NCBI GenBank assembly: GCA_049194865.1
Contig: JBLZWL010000123.1
Coordinates: 124,001-188,000, forward strand
Reading direction: 5' to 3'
Origin: Myxococcus terminator_A
Lineage (GTDB): Bacteria; Myxococcota; Myxococcia; Myxococcales; Myxococcaceae
DNA: 64,000 nucleotides
Of the stretch, positions 26,057-34,174 are shown one piece after another. Position 1 is the first letter of the stretch. Each line of letters begins with the position of its first letter. The translations under genes and the position numbers were made by a program. Below the pieces are notes generated by a model, which made no database searches, was not told the origin of the DNA, and worked only from the letters and a program-made list of their open reading frames with translations.

Positions 26057-26548
26057 TCACGCGAACCGACCGTCGAGCTTCGTGAGCTGGCTCGTGAAGC
26101 CTTCGGTCTGCATCTTCGTGAACTCATCGCTGTGCATCGCGTCCGTCGTGACCACCATCCGAACGCTGTCGCCGTTCGGAAAGAAGCCCACGGCAATCCT
26201 GCTCTCGTAGGTCGCGACTCCCGGAATGAAGTCGATGACATTCGTGAGGACGAGCCGCGAGTGTGGCACCACCTCGGTGAAGCTGGAGCGGGTTGCGTGG
26301 GAAGTCGGCTGGCCCGCCGCCTTCATCGCCGCAATCATCTCCGGAGAGTCGGCGATCATCTCGTACCGAAGCGTCCCTCCAGCACGAGGGTCGAGTTCCT
26401 GGACCTCGGCGCGGAAGCCCTGTGGCCCCCACCACGACTCAAAGCCCTCTTTCGTGGTCCAGAGCTCCCAGATGTCCTGGATGCTCGCCCGGTACGTGCG
26501 CTCGATGACGACCTTCGCGCTACCGCGTGACGTGTTCTCGTGGCTCAT
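26057..26548 (-). CDS. SRPBCC / AHSA1-family protein
   Basis: 163 residues with the START-like SRPBCC fold: VVIERTYRASIQDIWELWTT, GFESWWGPQGF, LDPRAGGTLRYEM and SRIAVGFFPNGDSVRMVV. Family members bind hydrophobic ligands or act like Aha1; the ligand is unknown. It starts at 26548, where its ATG overlaps the TGA of the upstream ArsR gene (ATGA), so the pair is translationally coupled. ArsR-SRPBCC pairs are widespread in bacteria. Confidence 0.88.
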   Translation of the reverse strand: MSHENTSRGSAKVVIERTYRASIQDIWELWTTKEGFESWWGPQGFRAEVQELDPRAGGTLRYEMIADSPEMIAAMKAAGQPTSHATRSSFTEVVPHSRLVLTNVIDFIPGVATYESRIAVGFFPNGDSVRMVVTTDAMHSDEFTKMQTEGFTSQLTKLDGRFA

Positions 26549-26892
26549 TCCCGCGTACCTCTCTCTTTGACTCGACGAGTCTGTTGTTTCTTCTTCTCGA
26601 GCGCGGCTTCGAAGCGTTCGAGTCGCGCCTCCCACAACTGCCGGTACTGGGTCAGCCACCCGTCGAGCTCGCGGAAGGGCTCCGGCCTCAAGGCGTAGAG
26701 GCGACGTTGCCCATCCGGTCGCATCGAGACGAAGCCCGACTCGGAGAGGATGCGCAGATGCCGCGAGACACCGGACTGGTGGATTCCGGCCTTCTCGACG
26801 ACGTCACTGACCTGCTGCTCGCCCTCGCGAAGGGTCTGGATGATGAGCCGGCGCGTTGGGTCCGCGAGCACCTGGAAGACGTCGGTCTGCAT
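26545..26892 (-). CDS. ArsR-family regulator (no visible metal site)
   Basis: 115 residues from ATG 26892, winged helix: VFQVLADPTRRLIIQTLREG, VSDVVEKAGIHQSGVSRHLRIL, GFVSMRPDGQRRLYAL. The Cys-x-Cys metal box of ArsR/SmtB (ELCVCDL) is absent, so it is of the non-metal type usually paired with SRPBCC genes. An upstream GTG at 26910 would add six residues. TGCATAT repeats lie around and upstream of the start and may be its operator. Confidence 0.9.
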   Translation of the reverse strand: MQTDVFQVLADPTRRLIIQTLREGEQQVSDVVEKAGIHQSGVSRHLRILSESGFVSMRPDGQRRLYALRPEPFRELDGWLTQYRQLWEARLERFEAALEKKKQQTRRVKERGTRE

Positions 26893-26920
26893 ATTCGTGC
26901 ATATACACACTGGTGCATAT
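26888..26920. promoter_or_regulatory. Three TGCATAT repeats at the ArsR start
   Basis: TGCATAT occurs at 26888-26894, 26898-26904 and 26914-26920 (offsets 10 and 16 bases). This AT-rich cluster is conspicuous in a GC-rich region and lies at the start of the arsR gene. It probably holds the promoter and the autoregulatory operator. Confidence 0.5.
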
Positions 26921-27056
26921 GTTCGTCAACCCAGTGCGTCCGGCACAGGCCGCGCGCAGCGAGGGCTCGTTCGCGAAGCATGCTGGCGGAGGAAGGCTCC
27001 ACTGCCGCCAGCGCGGTCTTGCGTCACATCGTGGGCGCCGGACTCCTTCTGGTGCC

Positions 27057-28301
27057 ATGACCGACCACGGACCCGACGCGAGCGCCTCGGAAGGAATCAG
27101 CGCTCCAGTCCCTGTCTTCCTGCAGCGCAAGCTCCATGACTTCGAAACGCGGATGCGGCGCTGGGAGTCTCCTCGACACATCCTCGACGGACTGACACCC
27201 GGGCCGGGGGCCATCCTGCTCAACGGCAACGACTATCTCTGCCTGGCGAAACACCCCCGGCTTGCCCAGGCCGCGATGGAGGCCCTCTCACGGGAAGGCC
27301 TGGGGGTGATGATGTCGAGCGTGTTCCAGCGAGGAGCACATCCGAGACATCTGCTGGAGCGGCGACTCGCCGCGCTGCTTCGCGCGGAGTCAGGCATCCT
27401 GTGCCAGTCCGGCTACAGCGCGAACGTGGGCCTGCTGGAGTGTCTGGCGGATGAGCAGGTGCCCGTCTACATCGACCGGATGGCGCACATGTCCCTCTGG
27501 AGGGGAATCCAGAGCGCGGGCGCCACCGCAGTGCCCTTTCGGCACAACAACGTCGATGACCTGCGGCGGCGCATCACTCGCATCGGGCCCGGCGTCATCG
27601 TGGTGGACTCGGTCTACAGCACGAATGGTTCCGTCTGCCCGCTCACGGACGTGGCGGAGCTCGCCTCGCGACACGGATGCGTGCTGCTGGTGGACGAGTC
27701 CCACTCCCTGGGCACGCACGGCCCCCGCGGCGCGGGACTGGTGGTGGAGCAGGGGTTGCTGGAGCACGTTCACTTCCGGACCGCGAGCCTGTCCAAGGCC
27801 TTCGCTGGCCGGGCTGGCTTCATCGCCTGCATGAGCGGCTTCGAGCGCTACTTCGAGATGACCTCGGGCCCCGCCATCTTCAGTTCCACCGTGCTGCCCC
27901 ACGACATCGCGGCGCTGCTGGCGGCGCTGGACCTCATCCGCGACGCGGACGCACGCCGTCTGCGACTGCACGCGAATGCCGCATACCTGCGCTGGCACCT
28001 GGAGGAGCTGGGCTATGACCTGGACGGCGGCGCGGCGCAGATTCTCGCCCTGCAATCCGGTCTGGAGGTGCAAACGTTGCTCCTCAAGGACGCGCTGGAG
28101 GCGCGCGGCATCTTCGGCTCGGTGTTCTGCGACCCGGCCACGCCCGTGAGGCACTCGCTCGTGCGCCTCTCCGTCCACAGCGAGCTGACGCGAGAGGACC
28201 TGGACCACGTCGTCGACGCGTGCCGGGAACTCCGTGACGAGGTGGGCCTGTCGAGCTGGGCCTCCACGCGTCGCCACGAGGCGCGGCACCCATCGGCCTG
28301 A
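27057..28301 (+). CDS. CqsA-like alpha-oxoamine synthase (candidate autoinducer synthase)
   Basis: 414 residues, fold-type I PLP enzyme of the alpha-oxoamine synthase group. Schiff-base Lys247 in TASLSKAFAGRAG; PLP-ring Asp213 in LLVDESHSLGTHGP. Many segments match remembered Vibrio CqsA rather than BioF or KBL: LLNGNDYLCLAKHP, VMMSSVFQRG, CQSGYSANVGLLE, VYIDRMAHMSLWRGI, AGATAVPFRHNN, VDSVYSTNGSVCPL, GPAIFSSTVLPHDI and FGSVFCDPATPVRHSLVRLS. CqsA and Legionella LqsA condense an acyl-CoA with an amino-acid-derived substrate to make alpha-hydroxyketone signals. No cqsS or lqsS receptor is adjacent; a TetR gene follows. Start ATG 27057, with an upstream in-frame ATG at 26919 less likely. No good RBS seen. 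Confidence 0.8.
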   Translation: MTDHGPDASASEGISAPVPVFLQRKLHDFETRMRRWESPRHILDGLTPGPGAILLNGNDYLCLAKHPRLAQAAMEALSREGLGVMMSSVFQRGAHPRHLLERRLAALLRAESGILCQSGYSANVGLLECLADEQVPVYIDRMAHMSLWRGIQSAGATAVPFRHNNVDDLRRRITRIGPGVIVVDSVYSTNGSVCPLTDVAELASRHGCVLLVDESHSLGTHGPRGAGLVVEQGLLEHVHFRTASLSKAFAGRAGFIACMSGFERYFEMTSGPAIFSSTVLPHDIAALLAALDLIRDADARRLRLHANAAYLRWHLEELGYDLDGGAAQILALQSGLEVQTLLLKDALEARGIFGSVFCDPATPVRHSLVRLSVHSELTREDLDHVVDACRELRDEVGLSSWASTRRHEARHPSA

Positions 28302-28370
28302 AACGCCTCGCCGTGAACAGCCGCGCTTCGGCGAGCGCCGTCGAGGCCGCCTGCGCTAGGTTGGGCGCGA

Positions 28371-28970
28371 ATGGGAACCAAGGAGCAGGACGCCCGGGAG
28401 CGCATCCTCCGGGCGACCATCATCTGCCTCGAACGGGATGGCCTGGACGCCACGGGCATCCGGGAGATTGCCCGCGAGGCGCAGGTGAACAGCGCGGCCA
28501 TCAGCTACTATTTCCGTAGCAAGGAGCGGCTGCTGGCCCAGGCGCTCGAGGCGACGCTGGAGCAGGCCTTCGGGCATGTGCTGGTGGACTTCGAGCGGCT
28601 GCGCGCCGAAGGCCTGGGCATCCGCGAGGCGTTCGAGACGCTGTTGGAGGATGTCATCGGCAACGTGGGACGCTACCCGCGCATCGCCCATGCGCACCTG
28701 CACGACGCGCTCGTGCATCAGCGCTACGACGGCGCGGCCATCCGGGAGCTCAACGCGTTCCTGGAGGCGTTGTCGGGCAAGCTCGCGCCGGACACCGCGC
28801 ACCTGACGGAAGAGCGGCGCCGGATGGCCCTCACGCAAATCTGGTCCTCCGTGTCGCTGATGTCGATGATGCCGCGCGTGTTCGACCAGCTCATCCTCCT
28901 GGACTTCCGCACGCTGGAGACGCGGCGCGCGTGGGTGAAGCAGTCCTCGCGGCTGCTCTTCCCCGCCTGA
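28371..28970 (+). CDS. TetR-family transcriptional regulator
   Basis: 199 residues. HTH: ARERILRATIICLERDGLDA followed by TGIREIAREAQVNSAAISYYFRSKERLL. The C-terminal part (AHAHLHDALVHQRYDG, WSSVSLMSMMPRVF) resembles TetR_C domains of fatty-acid or efflux regulators, but no ligand can be named. It lies 69 bases after the CqsA-like gene on the same strand and may be co-transcribed, making it a candidate regulator of that gene or receptor of its product. Confidence 0.9.
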   Translation: MGTKEQDARERILRATIICLERDGLDATGIREIAREAQVNSAAISYYFRSKERLLAQALEATLEQAFGHVLVDFERLRAEGLGIREAFETLLEDVIGNVGRYPRIAHAHLHDALVHQRYDGAAIRELNAFLEALSGKLAPDTAHLTEERRRMALTQIWSSVSLMSMMPRVFDQLILLDFRTLETRRAWVKQSSRLLFPA

Positions 28971-28993
28971 GTGCCTGCGGCGCGGAGCGTCAA

Positions 28994-29029
28994 CTCCAGT
29001 GCAGTGGATGATTTCCCATCCACCTGGAG
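28994..29029 (+). terminator. Hairpin after the tetR gene
   Basis: Nested inverted repeat: CTCCAG (28994-28999) pairs with CTGGAG (29024-29029), and TGGATG (29005-29010) with CATCCA (29017-29022). It lies 24 bases after the stop codon. No U-tract follows, so it is only a possible intrinsic terminator. Confidence 0.4.
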
Positions 29030-29214
29030 GCGTCAGACTGGAAGTCCTGATGACTGTTCATCCGTGGGCTGTCTAGCTCCGCGTGGGAATTGATGTTCCG
29101 GCTGGTCCGACACTTCTCGAAAGTAGCGATTTCCCTCGTCACGGCTCGCGGGCTCGACTGAGCGGGTGCTCCCAGGGGGGAGTGTCTGTCATTCGTGACT
29201 CGCGGGAGGACCGC

Positions 29215-32200
29215 ATGCGTCTTGTGTCGAAGTGGCTAGCCTGCCTCGTGCTGTGTAGCAGCGCGCTGGCATGGGCACTCCAGCCCTCACAATCGAGCTC
29301 GTTGGCGAGCCAGGCGTTCTTCAAGCCCGAGCTGTACCTGCCTGTCTCCAATGTCTCCTTGGAGGATGCACGCTCGAAGCTGAAGGGCGCGGGGCCGGGC
29401 GTCTGGGAGGACTTCTTCGCGCGCAACGGGCGCGACTTCCATGTGTACCTGGACCCGCTCACGGGCTCGCCCACCGCCATCCAGGGCGCCATTCCGCTCA
29501 TCCCCGGCAAGGGCGTGGGCAACACGGTGAGCCTGTCCACGCTGCAGCAGCAGCTCGGCCGCTCCACGGGAGAGGTGGACGCCGCGGTCGTCGCGGACGT
29601 GCTCTTCAAGTTCCTCCAGGACAACCAGGCCGCGCTGGGCGTGGACCTGCTGCAACTGGGCGGGCCCCGCGTCACGAAGGTGACCGACGTGCTCTGGCAT
29701 GTGCGGGTGCCGCAGGAGGTGGAGGGCATCCCCGTGCGCCATGGCCAGCTCGTGGCCACCATCAATCACGGCAACCTGGTGCTGCTGGGCACCGAGGCGT
29801 GGAGCAACGTCACCGCGTCCACGCGGCCCACGCTGAGCCCCGAGCAGGCGCTGACGGCGGGCGGTGAGCGCTTCGGCCTGCTGGAGACGCCGGGCTCGCT
29901 GTGGCAGCCGCCCACGCTGGAAATCGCACCGATGGCGCGCGCGGAGGCGGGCTTCGGTGAGGGCTACCGCCACCAGCTCGTCTGGACGTATGGCTTCCAG
30001 AACCCCGGGGAGACGGAGCGCTGGAAGGTGACGGTGGACGCGCACTCCGGCGAGGTGCTGGCCCTGGAGGACGACAACCACTACCTGGACGCCACCATCA
30101 AGGGCGGCATCTACCCGCTGAGCAACACCGAAATCTGCCCGGCCAACACGACGTGCGGGACGATGCAGGTCGACTCGCCCATGCCCTGGGCGAACACGGG
30201 CCTGGCGGCGCCCAACAACTTCACGGACGGCGCCGGCGTCTTCAACTACAGCTCCGGCAACGTCACCACGACGCTGGCCGGCAAGTACGTGCGCGTCAGT
30301 GACACCTGCGGCTCGCCGAGCACCACCTCGGCCACCGGCAACATCCAGCTGGGTGGCACCAACGGCCAGCATGACTGCGCCACGGGCGGCGGCGGCGCGG
30401 GCAACACGCCGGCTTCGCGCTCGGCCTTCTACGAGCTGAACCGCATCGCGGAGCTGGGGCGCGGCTGGCTGCCGGGCAACACGTGGCTGCAGGGGCAGCT
30501 CACCGCCAACGTCAACATCAACAGCACGTGCAACGCCTTCTGGAACGGCTCCACCGTCAACTTCTACCGCAGCGGCGGAGGCTGCCGGAACACGGGCGAA
30601 ATCGCCGCCGTGTTCGACCACGAGTGGGGCCACGGCATGGACGACTTCGACTCCGGCGGCGCGCTCTCCAACTCCAGCGAGGCGTACGCGGACATCGCGT
30701 CCATCTACCGGTTGCAGGCCTCGTGCGTGGGCTATGGCTTCTTCGCGACCATGGACCTGGGCTGCGGCAAGACGCCGGACGGCACGGGCTACAACCAGAA
30801 CGAGGCGCAGGCGGGCGGCACGTGGTGCAACGCGCGCTGCTCGGGCGTGCGCGACGCGGACTACCTGGCGCACGTCAACCAGACGCCGGCCACGCCGCAG
30901 AACTTCGTGTGCTCGCGCTGCTCCTCCGGCACGGGCCCCTGTGGTCGTCAGGTGCACTGCGCCGCCGCGCCGGTGCGTCAGGCCGCGTGGGACCTGGTCG
31001 CCCGCGACCTGCAGGCGCCGCCGTTCAACTACGACTCCAACACCGCCTTCATCATCGGCAACAAGATTTTCTACCAGGGCAGCGGCAACGTGGGCTCGTG
31101 GCACGCCTGCAACTGCTCGGCGGGCACGTCCGACGGTTGCGGCGCGAGCCATGGCTACATGCAGTGGCTGGCGGCGGATGACGACAACGGCAACCTGAAC
31201 GACGGCACGCCGCACATGACGGCCATCCACGCGGCCTTCAACCGTCACGGCATCGCCTGCTCCACGCCCGCCCCCACCAACGGCGGCTGCGCGACGGGCC
31301 CGAAGACGGCGCCCACCGCGACGGCGAGCCCCAGCGACGGCCAGGTGGCGCTGAGCTGGAGCGCGGTGCCCAGCGCGAGCGAGTACTGGGTGATGAAGAC
31401 GGACGGCTATGCCGGCTGTGACTTCGGCAAGGTGCGCGTCGCCACCGTCTCCGGCACCACGTACACGGACGCGGAGGTCGCCAACGGGCGGCAGTATTGC
31501 TACTCCGTCGTCCCCGCCAGCTCCACCGCCTGCTACGGCCCCGCCGCCGCGTGTGTCTGCGCGACGGCCGGCGGCCCCTGCACGCCTCCGGGCACCGCCA
31601 CGCTCTCCACGCCCGCGGATGGCGCGGCGAACGTCGCGCTGGCCCCCGTGCTCGACTGGGCGGACGTGTCGGGCGCCACCACCTATGAAGTGCAGGTGGC
31701 GACGGACGCGGCGTTCGGCACCGTGGTGCGCTCGGCCACGGCGCTCACCAGCAGCACCTGGACGGTGTCTCCCGCGCTGACGGCCAACACGCCGTACTTC
31801 TGGCGCGTGCGCGCGGTGAGCGGCTGCGGCACCAGCGCGTACAGCACCGCCTTCCGCTTCACCACGGCGGACACCACCTGCCAGCCCGCCGCGGCCCCCA
31901 CGCTGTCCACCCCGGCGGACGGGGCGACGAATGTCGCGCTGGCCCCGGCGCTCGACTGGGGCGACGTCACGGGCGCCACCGCGTACGAGGTGCAGGTGGC
32001 CACGGACACGGGCTTCTCCAACGTGGTGCGCTCGGCCAACGCGCTCTCCAGCAGCGCGTGGACGGTGTCCTCCACGCTGACGGCCAACACGCGGTACTAC
32101 TGGCGGGCCCGCGCGGTGGATGCCTGCGGCGCCGGCAACTACAGCTCGGGCTTCAACTTCACCACCCAGGCGGGCGGTGGCACCTGCACGTCTCCGGCGG

Positions 32201-32775
32201 TGGCCACGTATGACGCCACGCTCCGCACGCCTGTCTGCGGGAATGGCTGCGGCTGCGACACCGGCACGCTCGTCAACAGCCGGGGCAGCCAGTTCCTGGC
32301 GGCGGAGCCCAACACGCCCAACACGCTCGACGGCTGCCCGGATGGCCCCTTCGGCTTCTTCCACTACGACGAGAGCATCGACCGCGTCGTGCTCAAGAGC
32401 GTGGACGGGGGGCCCATCACCCCGGGCAAGCAGGTCAAGGTGGACGTGACGGTGTGGTGCTACGACGCCACGGACCGGCTGAACCTGTACTACGCCCCCG
32501 CCGTGTCCGGCTTCCCCACATGGACCTCGCTTGCCTCCGGCCTGACGTGCACGGGCAGCGGCGCGCGGACCTTCAGCCACACCTTCACGGTGGGCGGAAA
32601 CGTGGGCCAGCATGTCGTCCGGGCGCAGTTCGTGGAAGCCTCCAGCCCGGCGTCGAGCTGCACCTTCGGCCTCTACGACGACAATGACGACGTCGTCTTC
32701 GGCGTGGCGGCGTCCGTCGCGTCCGGCCCGGTCCGGCCTCAACCCACCCAGGGACGCACGCGCGCCGCGCGCTAA
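29215..32775 (+). CDS. Secreted M36 (fungalysin-type) metallopeptidase with Fn3 repeats
   Basis: 1186 residues. Signal peptide MRLVSKWLACLVLCSSALAWA; ATG 29215 follows GGAGGA. An FTP-type propeptide occupies about 60-300. The zinc site is HEWGH (469-473) in VFDHEWGHGMDD, with the third-ligand Glu in SSEAYADI. A Cys-rich catalytic half follows. Then come one Fn3-like domain and two close copies of a 100-residue Fn3-like unit (sharing STPADGA and VALAP), and a C-terminal beta domain of about 200 residues. Secreted myxobacterial proteases of this type digest prey or matrix protein. It has its own promoter region and ends at a strong hairpin, so it is probably monocistronic. Confidence 0.9.
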   Translation: MRLVSKWLACLVLCSSALAWALQPSQSSSLASQAFFKPELYLPVSNVSLEDARSKLKGAGPGVWEDFFARNGRDFHVYLDPLTGSPTAIQGAIPLIPGKGVGNTVSLSTLQQQLGRSTGEVDAAVVADVLFKFLQDNQAALGVDLLQLGGPRVTKVTDVLWHVRVPQEVEGIPVRHGQLVATINHGNLVLLGTEAWSNVTASTRPTLSPEQALTAGGERFGLLETPGSLWQPPTLEIAPMARAEAGFGEGYRHQLVWTYGFQNPGETERWKVTVDAHSGEVLALEDDNHYLDATIKGGIYPLSNTEICPANTTCGTMQVDSPMPWANTGLAAPNNFTDGAGVFNYSSGNVTTTLAGKYVRVSDTCGSPSTTSATGNIQLGGTNGQHDCATGGGGAGNTPASRSAFYELNRIAELGRGWLPGNTWLQGQLTANVNINSTCNAFWNGSTVNFYRSGGGCRNTGEIAAVFDHEWGHGMDDFDSGGALSNSSEAYADIASIYRLQASCVGYGFFATMDLGCGKTPDGTGYNQNEAQAGGTWCNARCSGVRDADYLAHVNQTPATPQNFVCSRCSSGTGPCGRQVHCAAAPVRQAAWDLVARDLQAPPFNYDSNTAFIIGNKIFYQGSGNVGSWHACNCSAGTSDGCGASHGYMQWLAADDDNGNLNDGTPHMTAIHAAFNRHGIACSTPAPTNGGCATGPKTAPTATASPSDGQVALSWSAVPSASEYWVMKTDGYAGCDFGKVRVATVSGTTYTDAEVANGRQYCYSVVPASSTACYGPAAACVCATAGGPCTPPGTATLSTPADGAANVALAPVLDWADVSGATTYEVQVATDAAFGTVVRSATALTSSTWTVSPALTANTPYFWRVRAVSGCGTSAYSTAFRFTTADTTCQPAAAPTLSTPADGATNVALAPALDWGDVTGATAYEVQVATDTGFSNVVRSANALSSSAWTVSSTLTANTRYYWRARAVDACGAGNYSSGFNFTTQAGGGTCTSPAVATYDATLRTPVCGNGCGCDTGTLVNSRGSQFLAAEPNTPNTLDGCPDGPFGFFHYDESIDRVVLKSVDGGPITPGKQVKVDVTVWCYDATDRLNLYYAPAVSGFPTWTSLASGLTCTGSGARTFSHTFTVGGNVGQHVVRAQFVEASSPASSCTFGLYDDNDDVVFGVAASVASGPVRPQPTQGRTRAAR
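31601..32175 (+). repeat. Two tandem 300-base Fn3 coding repeats
   Basis: The sequence beginning at 31601 (CGCTCTCCAC...) recurs at 31901 with exactly 300-base spacing. Shared stretches include GTCGCGCTGGCCCC and TACTGGCG-type motifs. The copies encode two Fn3-like domains of the M36 peptidase, so this is a recent in-gene duplication that could recombine. Confidence 0.75.
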
Positions 32776-32788
32776 TCCCTACCGTCCA

Positions 32789-32827
32789 GGCCGCCAGCCC
32801 TGTCGCGCCGCATGCGTCAGGGCTGGC
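32789..32827 (+). terminator. Strong hairpin terminator after the M36 gene
   Basis: A perfect 12-base stem: CCGCCAGCCCTG (32789-32800) and CAGGGCTGGCGG (32816-32827) with a 15-base loop, 13 bases after the stop codon. A pyrimidine-rich stretch (TGTCGTCCTTTCC) follows. Confidence 0.75.
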
Positions 32828-33054
32828 GGTGTCGTCCTTTCCCACCCAGCCCTCCAGGGTCATGCCCTCCAGGGCGACGCCGCCAACGTCTGAAGTCAGG
32901 TCATGGCGAGCCGCGTCAGGCTTTGTGTGGTGCGGGTACAGCATCTGTGTTCATTTGAATGCATGGCGGTATGCGGGGTGTGGCTGATTCGTTCCTGGGT
33001 CCAGGTAGAATTTCACTTTGCAGGCAATTCACTTCCTGCTGACCAGGAGCGCGC

Positions 33055-34041
33055 ATGCAACAGCTTCCAGCCCCGGCGTTCATCTTCAATCTCAGCACCG
33101 GATACTTCGCCCCCCGGTGCCTCTACCTCATCGCGCAGCTCGGGGTGGCGGATGTCCTGGGCAATACACCCATGAGCAGCGAGGAGCTGGCGCGGGCGAC
33201 GGGGGCGCACGGTGACTCGCTCCATCGGATGATGCGGCTGTTGGCGGCGCATGGCGTGTTCGAGCGACGCGGGGGCGGCTGGGCCCACAACGACTACTCC
33301 GAGCACTTGAAGGCCAGTCACCCGCAGTCGCTGAAGTCGCTGGTGATGATGTTCGGAGACGACATCAACTGGCGCTCGGCCGGGGCGCTGGGCGTGTCAG
33401 CGCGGACGGGCCAGACAGCCTGTGACTCCGTGACGCCGGGTGGACTCTGGCCGTACCTCCAGGCCCATCCGGAGGACGCGCGGGTCTTCGACGCGGCGAT
33501 GACGGGCAAGTCGCACATGGCCATCGCGGCGGTGCTCCAGGCGATGGAGTTCCACCGCTACGAGCACATCGCGGACATCGCCGGAGGCCGGGGCCACATC
33601 CTGTCAGCGGTGCTCGATGCCACGCCCCGCTCCCACGGCACGCTGTTCGACCTGCCGCATGTGGTGGAGAACTCCCAGCCGCATCCGCGCATGAAGACGC
33701 AGGCGGGAGACTTCTTCGTGGGGCCGCTGCCGCGCGCCGACGCGTACATCCTGAGCAACATCATCCACGACTGGGCGGACCCGCAGGCCATCTCCCTCCT
33801 CCGGCAGATTCGCCAGGTGGCGCCGGCCCACGCGGAGCTGCTGGTGCTGGAGATGATGCTGCCCGAGGGCCCGGAGCTGCACCCCGCACTGGTGATGGAC
33901 CTGGTCATGCTGTCGCTCGCGGGCGGGCGCGAGCGCACGCAAGTCCAATACGATGCCCTGTTCGCCGAGGGTGGCTTCAAGCTGGACCGCATCATCCCCA
34001 CCCACAGCCCCTACTCCATCCTGGTGGGCAAGGTGGCCTGA
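33055..34041 (+). CDS. SAM-dependent O-methyltransferase (Methyltransf_2 type)
   Basis: 328 residues. N-terminal winged-helix dimerisation domain (PRCLYLIAQLGVADVL, SSEELARATGAHGDSLHRMMRLL), then a Rossmann-like SAM domain with IADIAGGRGHIL (usual motif GGGxG; the first G here is A), FDLPHVVE, AGDFF and the catalytic-His region NIIHDWAD. Members methylate hydroxyls of small aromatic or polyketide metabolites. There is no biosynthetic cluster beside it, so the substrate is open. 279 bases with no visible gene precede it. Confidence 0.9.
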   Translation: MQQLPAPAFIFNLSTGYFAPRCLYLIAQLGVADVLGNTPMSSEELARATGAHGDSLHRMMRLLAAHGVFERRGGGWAHNDYSEHLKASHPQSLKSLVMMFGDDINWRSAGALGVSARTGQTACDSVTPGGLWPYLQAHPEDARVFDAAMTGKSHMAIAAVLQAMEFHRYEHIADIAGGRGHILSAVLDATPRSHGTLFDLPHVVENSQPHPRMKTQAGDFFVGPLPRADAYILSNIIHDWADPQAISLLRQIRQVAPAHAELLVLEMMLPEGPELHPALVMDLVMLSLAGGRERTQVQYDALFAEGGFKLDRIIPTHSPYSILVGKVA

Positions 34042-34174
34042 GGCCAAGCCCGCTATTTCGTTGAAGATGTTACTGTGTGACAAGAGGCGACCCGGGGCGC
34101 CGCGCGCGAGTCGCGCGGAGCGCTCGCGCGAATCGCGTTAGGCTTCAGGGCTCCTTCCCCTCGGGAGCCGCACC

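Noticed and set aside
29287..32742. A 1151-residue minus-strand open frame opposite the M36 peptidase
   Set aside because: Low-complexity Arg/Gly/Ala/Val composition and no start region or domain; a shadow of the peptidase frame.
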